The notes beneath the pieces are model-generated. The model saw nothing but the letters and a program-made list of their open reading frames with translations, was not told the origin of the DNA and did no database searches. The position numbers were made by a program, and so were the translations under genes. A DNA stretch of 34,102 nucleotides from Candidatus Omnitrophota bacterium. GTDB taxonomy: Bacteria; Omnitrophota; Gorgyraeia; VGKN01. The first letter of the stretch is position 1. The number at the start of each line of letters is the position of its first letter. Location of the stretch: NCBI GenBank assembly GCA_020052955.1, contig JAGVOB010000097.1, positions 1-34,102 of the forward strand, given 5' to 3'. Positions 18,905-26,310 of the stretch are shown in pieces.

Positions 18905-21835
18905 CTATTCGGTTTTTCTGGGCGTTGCCCAATGTGACAACCATTCTTCTTCTTTACCTTCAATCATAGCCGTCCAGCAAGAACACTCCGGGTATTCGCA
19001 AAGCCTTGGTTCGTCATAGAGAGAGAATGTCCTATCAATAATATTTCCCAATACCCCTCTCTTGTCAATATAACAACATCTATACGCATCGCCGTTTGGA
19101 TGAATTTTAGTATACATCTGCCCCATCCTGCATATTGCACCGGTCCTGCAAAGTTTTTTCTCTCCGCCATAAGATTCCAGCATGCGCGGAGCTGTTCTTG
19201 GATCACAATCTCTAATCAGTTCTTTTTCGGCCTCGGTATACCCTTTAGGATATTGCCTGGAATTATATTCTCCCCGAAAGGGCATAACGTCAAAGGAGAT
19301 ATGGTGACATTCAAAAACCTTCTTACACTCTTTCATTTCCTTTAATTGTTCCGGATAGGCAACATAATTAACGCCTATATCAAAACCTTTCTGTTTTAGT
19401 AGTAAAACCTTGCTTAAATACGCATCCAATGAAACAAATTTCGGATGAAATGCGGTTGCAAACTTTACATTACCGGGTTTTATCTTTGCCGTAAATTCAG
19501 AAATATCGAATGATAAATTAGTATCAAATTCAACGCTAAAACGCTTTATCAAATGGGCTACTATATCAATAAACGCCGGATACGTAAAAGGTTCTCCTCC
19601 GGAAATGTGTATATGCCCCTCGCCATATCTTTTAAAAATATCATCCCAGATATCCTGCCATTGATGCAATTCAAGATAACGATTTTCCTTAGATATCTCA
19701 TCCCATCTTTTACTGAAAAAACAGTAGGTGCAACGGTAATTACACGCATATTGAATATCCCATGTAAAAAATATTCTCCCTGGCTGAACAAGCTTACAAT
19801 CAACATTATCCAATTTTTTATCAGCCTTGGGTGCATCCTTTTTAACCGCACTATTAACTACCGCAACATCACGGGAATCAAGTTTTAATGTTTCATTTCT
19901 ATTTATAAAATCTCTCATATATTCTGTCCTGTAGATAGGATGTTCAGAGGCTTCCCAAAGAGACAGCCACTTATCTTCCTCATCGCCCACAAGCATACTT
20001 TTAAAGCAAGGACATTTATCTGCCTCACAGGGTTTTGGCTCATCGAATAATCTAAAATTCAGATCAGTTATATCTCCCAAAATCCCTATGACTGCGCTAT
20101 CTTTTCCTACGGCACAGCACCGCGAAACTTTTCCATCGGGATGAATCTTTGCATACATCTGCCCCATCCTGCAGAGATTTCCCCGCTTTTCTCTATTTTC
20201 GTCCTCCTTTTTTACATGCCATTCATACCACCTGCTGTTTAGTTCGTTTAGGTGGGTATTAATAGAGTCTCCCGAGAGACCCTCCATCAGACACTTTTCC
20301 TTAGTCGTATAATCACGCGGAAGAAACCTATTCTGAAATTCACCCTGATAAGGTATTACCTTAAACATAATCCCCTTCCCCTCTGCGATTGACTTATATT
20401 TTTTAATTTTCTCAAGGTGGGGCGGATATGCAACATAAGCAATCGTAGACGGGTAACCATTCTTATGCAAAAAGATGACTTTTTCTAAAAAGGGGTCTAT
20501 TTCATTAAATTCTGGATGAAAGCTTGCAGAAATAGATATACCTCCCGGCTTCACCTTTGTTGCAAAGTTTGTAATATCAAAACTTAAATTTGTAGTAATA
20601 TCAACAGTATGTCTTTCCAAAAGAATTGCTACCAGATCAAAGAAATTCGGATATATAGTAGGTTCTCCGCCTGAAAACCTTACGTGAGAACACCAATATT
20701 TTTTAAATACTTCATCCCAAATCTTTCTCCATGAGTCAACAGTTACGCTTTCAAAAAAAGTATGCTTTTCCTCCTTGCCCTTTTTCCACCAAGGGCAATA
20801 AGAACACTGATAATTACACTTATAACTCAATTCCCAATTCCAGTGTACACGATAAGGAGGACTTGAACGTGGGTATTTGGGAGCTTCAATAATAAAATTT
20901 TGGGAAGCATCTTTCGATTTGCTTGCTTTGACATCTACAACCGTTATTTTTTCTTCTTCGGCTACTCCTTGCGCACCTTCAATTATGATCGGACTTTCAT
21001 AATGCGTCGTGTTTTCAATAATATTGTCATACTCATCGCATGGACAATAATCGGAACTACATAGTACCGGCTGGGTAAAAAGTTTGAAATTTTCATCCAA
21101 AATATTACCTATTGATTTCTCGCCCAAAGGACCGCATCTAACAACGTTGCCATCCGCCTGAACGCTTGCATACCTGTAGCCAGCATTGCATAATTTACCT
21201 CTGGGGCTTTTTGCATTCAAATGATATTTAACCCTGTCGGCATCCCCCATAAAAGGCCTCATCATTTCCCTTTCTTCTTCCGTATAAGATTCCGGATATT
21301 TTTTACCGTTATATTCACCCCAAAATGCCGCCAGGGCAAAACCTATCCCTTCTTTTTTAAACCTTTCACTTAAATACCCGATCTTGTACATCTGCGGCGG
21401 GTAGGCAAGATAACAAACCCCTCCCTTAAAATCCGCTTTCTTTAAAATTAAGGCCTTTCTTATAACCGTCTCCAGATCTATAAAAAGAATATGAAAGTTC
21501 AAATCCAAATCCACCCTTTCCGGATTAATCTCTTTTGCAAAATAGTCAATATCTCCGGATAAATTAGTGGTTATCTTCACCAAATGTATAGAGGAAAGTT
21601 TTTTGACTAATTCAATAAAATTCGGATATATAAAAGGTTCTCCTCCGACTATCTCTATTTTTACTTCTCCATATTTGTCATAAATTCTCTTCCAATGCAC
21701 CATCCACTCGTCAGGGGAAAGATAGACATTGCGCCTGCCCATATTTGCCCAGTCTTTATAAAACCAGCAATAGGGACATCTGAAATTACATTTATAGTGT
21801 ATATCCCAGCTAAAATGAATTATATTATGTCTCAT
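18905..21835 (-). CDS. Triple-module radical SAM protein: three family B modules in one 976-aa polypeptide
   Basis: Three complete modules. M1: HYKCNFRCPYCWFYKDW ... VGGEPFIYPNF ... GKLCNAGYRYASVQADGNVVRCG ... CPCDEY. M2: SYKCNYQCSYCPWWKKG ... SGGEPTIYPNF ... GNLCRMGQMYAKIHPDGKVSRCC ... CPCFKSM. M3: QYACNYRCTYCFFSKRW ... SGGEPFTYPAF ... GAICRMGQMYTKIHPNGDAYRCC ... CSCWTAM. Modules are joined by charged, low-complexity linkers (EEEKITVVDVKASKSKDAS; VNSAVKKDAPKADKKLDN). Confidence 0.93.
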   Translation of the reverse strand: MRHNIIHFSWDIHYKCNFRCPYCWFYKDWANMGRRNVYLSPDEWMVHWKRIYDKYGEVKIEIVGGEPFIYPNFIELVKKLSSIHLVKITTNLSGDIDYFAKEINPERVDLDLNFHILFIDLETVIRKALILKKADFKGGVCYLAYPPQMYKIGYLSERFKKEGIGFALAAFWGEYNGKKYPESYTEEEREMMRPFMGDADRVKYHLNAKSPRGKLCNAGYRYASVQADGNVVRCGPLGEKSIGNILDENFKLFTQPVLCSSDYCPCDEYDNIIENTTHYESPIIIEGAQGVAEEEKITVVDVKASKSKDASQNFIIEAPKYPRSSPPYRVHWNWELSYKCNYQCSYCPWWKKGKEEKHTFFESVTVDSWRKIWDEVFKKYWCSHVRFSGGEPTIYPNFFDLVAILLERHTVDITTNLSFDITNFATKVKPGGISISASFHPEFNEIDPFLEKVIFLHKNGYPSTIAYVAYPPHLEKIKKYKSIAEGKGIMFKVIPYQGEFQNRFLPRDYTTKEKCLMEGLSGDSINTHLNELNSRWYEWHVKKEDENREKRGNLCRMGQMYAKIHPDGKVSRCCAVGKDSAVIGILGDITDLNFRLFDEPKPCEADKCPCFKSMLVGDEEDKWLSLWEASEHPIYRTEYMRDFINRNETLKLDSRDVAVVNSAVKKDAPKADKKLDNVDCKLVQPGRIFFTWDIQYACNYRCTYCFFSKRWDEISKENRYLELHQWQDIWDDIFKRYGEGHIHISGGEPFTYPAFIDIVAHLIKRFSVEFDTNLSFDISEFTAKIKPGNVKFATAFHPKFVSLDAYLSKVLLLKQKGFDIGVNYVAYPEQLKEMKECKKVFECHHISFDVMPFRGEYNSRQYPKGYTEAEKELIRDCDPRTAPRMLESYGGEKKLCRTGAICRMGQMYTKIHPNGDAYRCCYIDKRGVLGNIIDRTFSLYDEPRLCEYPECSCWTAMIEGKEEEWLSHWATPRKTE

Positions 21836-22680
21836 GTATCTATGCTCCGCATTAAATCTCCCTCTTCAAAAATTTTATCTTCATCACAGGGACATATCTC
21901 TAAATTACAAGGTCTGTCTTCCGGTAAAAGCTCAAAGTTACCATCAAAAAAATTTCCAATTATACCATTATAAAACAGCTGTCCGCAGCGCGCTACAGCC
22001 CCATCGGGAAGCAATTCAGCGGTTTTCCTCCCAGCTTGACAAATTTTTCCCTTCTTTCTAATCTTATTGAACCAGTCTGGATCTATGGCCATAATCTCTA
22101 TTTCTTCTTCTGAATAACTCCAGGGATAGGCATTGCCCTTATATATGCCCCTGAAAGGTATCACCTTAAGCCTCTCTTTTATTTTATCAAATTCCTGCAT
22201 ATAAAATTCGATATTGCGTATATATGGGGGATAGGCCAAAAGATTCGTACATCCTTTAAAGCCGTTGTCCCTCAAAAACCTGGCTTTTTCCAAAAAACTA
22301 TTCAGAGTATCAAAATCGGGATGAAAGCTAACAGTGATCGAAACTTTTTCTGAATTAACTAACCTTACAAATTTCTTCAAATCACCTGAGGCATTCGTTG
22401 TAATATTAACCGGATAATGCATGCCGGATAAATCTCTCACTATCTCTATGAAATTAGGATACGTAAAAGGCTCTCCCCCCGTTATCAAAATAGCAAAACG
22501 TCCATATCTTCTATAAAGCCTCTTCCAGTGATTATTCCACTCATTCAAAGAAGCGTACTTATTGCGCTCTTTCAGTATATCCCATCCGCATCCTTCATAA
22601 TAAAAACAATACGGGCATCTATAATTACAATGATAATGGGTAAGCCATGTAAAGCGACTATTTATAACATTTTTTATCAT
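21832..22680 (-). CDS. Radical SAM protein, family B
   Basis: 282 aa; HYHCNYRCPYCFYYEGCGWDI, ILITGGEPFTYPNFIEIVRDLS, VSFHPDF, GKICQAGRKTAELLPDGAVARCGQ, EICPCDED. ATGA overlap with 18905..21835. Confidence 0.9.
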   Translation of the reverse strand: MIKNVINSRFTWLTHYHCNYRCPYCFYYEGCGWDILKERNKYASLNEWNNHWKRLYRRYGRFAILITGGEPFTYPNFIEIVRDLSGMHYPVNITTNASGDLKKFVRLVNSEKVSITVSFHPDFDTLNSFLEKARFLRDNGFKGCTNLLAYPPYIRNIEFYMQEFDKIKERLKVIPFRGIYKGNAYPWSYSEEEIEIMAIDPDWFNKIRKKGKICQAGRKTAELLPDGAVARCGQLFYNGIIGNFFDGNFELLPEDRPCNLEICPCDEDKIFEEGDLMRSIDT

Positions 22681-22691
22681 TTATTGGCATT

Positions 22692-25600
22692 TTAGCTGTC
22701 TATAGTCAATATTTTTTCCAGACGTTCTTTTTCCCCTCTGCGTATAACGTGCGACTCAAAGTCGTTTATACTGCTGGGATTTGCCCTAAAACAATGATTA
22801 AAGCAGGAATTGCATTGCTCAAGCAATGACCTCCTTAAATTCTGATAATAGCGACCATTCCATATTTCCATAAAATTCCTATTATCCGACAAAATTTCAT
22901 TACAATCCTCTGAAGCATCGCACGGCAGTACATGCCCTTGCATATCAAACATTATCTGGCTCCATGCTTCACGGCATGGGCCTAAGCTGGGATATACCTG
23001 CTGCTCAAACTTAGGAGGAAGGGTTATCCTTATCTTCAAATGATTCGCCAGGCTAGCCGCCTCTTCAAGTTTACTATTTGTAATTTCCTGTTTGAAAAAA
23101 CAAGAAAGAAATTTTTGCTCATAATTATATATATAATTGTAATAGCATATAACCCTATCAACGCCCATGCTGGCCGCAAGGCGGACAAAGTTTGATAAAT
23201 TTTCAACATTGAGCGCCGTTGCTACAAATATCAGGTTAATCTTTAGATTTTCTTTTCCGTTGCGCAATTTAAGCAGGTAGTTGATCTGTCCTAAAATTTT
23301 ATGGAAATTCTCTGTGTGCGTAAGCCTTTTGTGTAAAGCAGCATTGCTCGCATGTAAAGAAATATGGATAGTATACCTGCTCCTGCTATTAACAATTTTT
23401 TCACATATTCGTGGAATTAATGAGGAGCCGTTGGTGGAAAAACATTTTTCGACATCCGGAAAATTGGTATCAAAGAAATCCAATATATCCCCTGCGCCGG
23501 CAAGTTGTAAAAATTCACCCGAGCCTGTTAAGAAAAGTGTTTCGGACTTGGCGATAAACGGATAAAGATTTTTTTCAAAACGTTTACGGTGCTTATCCAG
23601 ACTGAACATTTCATATTCAGCTTCCCGGGAGCAAAAAACACAATTAGAATTACATGGCCCGGCAACTTGAATAAATATCGACTTAGGAGAAGATTCTAAA
23701 ATTATCTTACCCTCGCTATACTCTTTATCATTTAATAAAGAATTATTGCCATTCCCGTTCGCGGGAATAATAGCCATATTATTGTTTTGATTTTCAAATA
23801 TAACCTTCGCAGGCTCTTCTTCTCCAAACAGTTTATCTTCATCGCATGGACAAAATTCCGCATCACAAGGTAATTTTTCATCTAACAGGCTGAAGTTACG
23901 GTCAAAAAAATTACCTATAATCATTTTCTCGCCTATTTGTCCACATCGTGATACTTTGCCATCCGGGAAAACCAACGCTGAATCAAATCCTGAAGGGCAA
24001 ACCGAACCTTTTTTCCTTGTTTTATTAAACCAATTATTGTCAACCCCTATTGCGCGTTTTTCTTCATCGGTATATGCAAAAGGATACTCTTTACCTTTAT
24101 ACATGCCGCAGAAAGGAATAATCTTTAGGCCTTCGCCTATTGAGCTGAACCGTTCGATATAATGCTCAATATCCTTTATGACGGGAGGATAGGCAACAAA
24201 ATTTATACAGCCTTTGAATCTATTTTTTCTTATTAACCTTACTTTATCCAGAAACAAATCTATCTTATCGAAGTAGGGCTGAAAACTTACTGAGAGCGAA
24301 ACTCTTTCCGGGTCAATCTTATTAAGAAACGCGGTTAGGTTACCAGAGGCATTGGTTGATATGTTTATAGGATAATGTTTTTGGAAAAGCTTCTCAATTA
24401 ATTCAATAAAATTCGGATAAATAAACGGTTCTCCACCTGTGATAAGAATATAACATCTCCCATAACGCTCATAAATTCTATTCCAATAAATCATCCATTC
24501 GCTTACAGAAAGGTAGATATTTCTATTTTTATATTCATCCCATTTCCCCTCAAAAAAACAGTAGGGGCAGGAATAGTTGCAGTCATAATGTATATTCCAG
24601 GTAAAACGCCTTTGGATATCCTCTTTTTTTGATACCCTGTGCGTTGGATATGACTCACCGCGGGATATCTCATCCGGATCTTTAACCTTTTTTTTAAGTT
24701 CAAAGTCTACAAGAGAACCATTGGATTTTAGCTTATCCGAGCAATATTTGATCTTATTAGAGATAGTCTCATTCTCTTTATCAATTTCGCAATATCTTAA
24801 AAAACAATCCAATGCCTTTTTAAAATCTCCGCTATATTCGTAATAGTGGCCAAGATTAAACCAACGGTCGAGTTCTACGGAAGTTTGCACGCCACAACCG
24901 ACTTCAATCCCCAGAGAAGACGCCAAGCTGCAGAATTCTTCGCATCTCCTAAGCCTTTCCGGGTATGTACTGCTGCCATCTTTACTAGTCCAGTATAAGT
25001 GGTTAGGGGCATCCGGATTAATATTAAACTCATCTAAATGGCCAGCTAAATAACTAAATTCTTCGATGGCACAAAAAGTTCTAGAAGGATAAACCCTGTC
25101 TAGATAAGCAGAGTTTCTTTTTATAAAATTCAGGGTCATTTGGAAGTCTTCTTCGGTCTCCCCCGGAAAACCAAACATAAAATTGCAGGTTACTATAATT
25201 TTAGCCTCATGCAACTCTTTGACTATCCGATCAGCATCCGATATTTTGAAATTTTTTTTCATTAATCGTAATACGTTCGGAGAGCCTGACTCTATACCGA
25301 ATAAGACATGCTCGCAACCGGCTTCTTTCATTTTTTCTATTATATCAAAGGTCATATCCTGCCTTATGATCATATTAGCCGTCCATGCTATATTAAGCTT
25401 TGCCTTTATCAAGCATTCGCAGAATTCTACAAGCGACTTCATGCTTCCATTAAAAAGCAAATCTACAAAATCGATATGGCTAAAATGAGAATTTATCTTT
25501 CTCTGTTGATTTATGTGGAATTGTATCTCTTCAAAAATTCGCTTTCCGCTCATCGCCCTGTATCCCTTCCAGAATGAACGGGAGCTGCAGAAGGCACAAT

Positions 25601-26285
25601 TCAATATGCACCCCCTGCTGGCCATAAAAGGGACATGACGCGAGTCATCATAATCTCCTAGCGGCAAACCGCTGAAATCCAAAAATGGAAGGTTGTCTAA
25701 ATCCGGCATTAATTCTCTAGGCTCATTAACTATAGTTCTATCTCCATTTTTAAAGACAATGCCCTTGCAAGACGAGATATCCTTTTTGTTTTCAAGATAT
25801 TGGAGCAATTCGCAGAACATAACTTCGCCTTCACCTTTTACGGTGATATCTATGCTTGGCTCATCCAATACTGATACAGCGAATTTTTCGTCAAAAAAGA
25901 GGGGGCCTCCGAAAATAATGATAATTTTATCGTTACTTTGTTTAATCCTTTTTGAAATTTCAATGCTGGCCAGACGCGAAGAAGCATTTAGTGAGAACCC
26001 CACAACCTGAACTCCGCTATCTATTATATCTTTGATATACCCGTCTATGATTTTGCTGTTATCTTCGAAAAATTTCCTAACGCATTCTGGGTCATACCAG
26101 AATTGACTTTGCTCCCAGGCCCACATATCTTTATAATTCTCAGTTCGTCTCAAATACAGTTTAATGTTCATATCCAATACAAAAAGCTCATGCCCCTCAC
26201 TCTTTAAACAAGCGGAAAGCTGAGCTATGGATAGGGGAGGATCATATGTACCCCATGCCGGGGCTTGAATAAGGGTAACTTTCAT
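22692..26285 (-). CDS. Tri-modular radical SAM protein: B12-binding-like/class B rSAM + TPR-like spacer + family B rSAM + SPASM-type rSAM
   Basis: 1197 aa. N-terminal B12-binding-like fold (MKVTLIQAPAWGTYDPPLSIAQLSACLKSEGHELFVLDMN ... VVGFSLNASS ... IIIFGGPLFF) followed by ASRGCILNCAFCSSRSFWKGYR and FMFGFPGETEEDF; spacer (WFNLGHYYEYSGDFKKALDCFLRYCEID); HYDCNYSCPYCFFEGKW ... ITGGEPFIYPNF ... CPCDEDK; GPCNSNCVFCSREAEYEMF ... TGSGEFLQL ... SLHASNAALHKRL ... CREAWSQIMFDMQGHVLPCDASEDC ... EIWNGRYYQNLRR. Confidence 0.92.
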   Translation of the reverse strand: MKVTLIQAPAWGTYDPPLSIAQLSACLKSEGHELFVLDMNIKLYLRRTENYKDMWAWEQSQFWYDPECVRKFFEDNSKIIDGYIKDIIDSGVQVVGFSLNASSRLASIEISKRIKQSNDKIIIIFGGPLFFDEKFAVSVLDEPSIDITVKGEGEVMFCELLQYLENKKDISSCKGIVFKNGDRTIVNEPRELMPDLDNLPFLDFSGLPLGDYDDSRHVPFMASRGCILNCAFCSSRSFWKGYRAMSGKRIFEEIQFHINQQRKINSHFSHIDFVDLLFNGSMKSLVEFCECLIKAKLNIAWTANMIIRQDMTFDIIEKMKEAGCEHVLFGIESGSPNVLRLMKKNFKISDADRIVKELHEAKIIVTCNFMFGFPGETEEDFQMTLNFIKRNSAYLDRVYPSRTFCAIEEFSYLAGHLDEFNINPDAPNHLYWTSKDGSSTYPERLRRCEEFCSLASSLGIEVGCGVQTSVELDRWFNLGHYYEYSGDFKKALDCFLRYCEIDKENETISNKIKYCSDKLKSNGSLVDFELKKKVKDPDEISRGESYPTHRVSKKEDIQRRFTWNIHYDCNYSCPYCFFEGKWDEYKNRNIYLSVSEWMIYWNRIYERYGRCYILITGGEPFIYPNFIELIEKLFQKHYPINISTNASGNLTAFLNKIDPERVSLSVSFQPYFDKIDLFLDKVRLIRKNRFKGCINFVAYPPVIKDIEHYIERFSSIGEGLKIIPFCGMYKGKEYPFAYTDEEKRAIGVDNNWFNKTRKKGSVCPSGFDSALVFPDGKVSRCGQIGEKMIIGNFFDRNFSLLDEKLPCDAEFCPCDEDKLFGEEEPAKVIFENQNNNMAIIPANGNGNNSLLNDKEYSEGKIILESSPKSIFIQVAGPCNSNCVFCSREAEYEMFSLDKHRKRFEKNLYPFIAKSETLFLTGSGEFLQLAGAGDILDFFDTNFPDVEKCFSTNGSSLIPRICEKIVNSRSRYTIHISLHASNAALHKRLTHTENFHKILGQINYLLKLRNGKENLKINLIFVATALNVENLSNFVRLAASMGVDRVICYYNYIYNYEQKFLSCFFKQEITNSKLEEAASLANHLKIRITLPPKFEQQVYPSLGPCREAWSQIMFDMQGHVLPCDASEDCNEILSDNRNFMEIWNGRYYQNLRRSLLEQCNSCFNHCFRANPSSINDFESHVIRRGEKERLEKILTIDS

Positions 26286-26310
26286 TATAGATACTGGTTT
26301 TAAATTTCCA

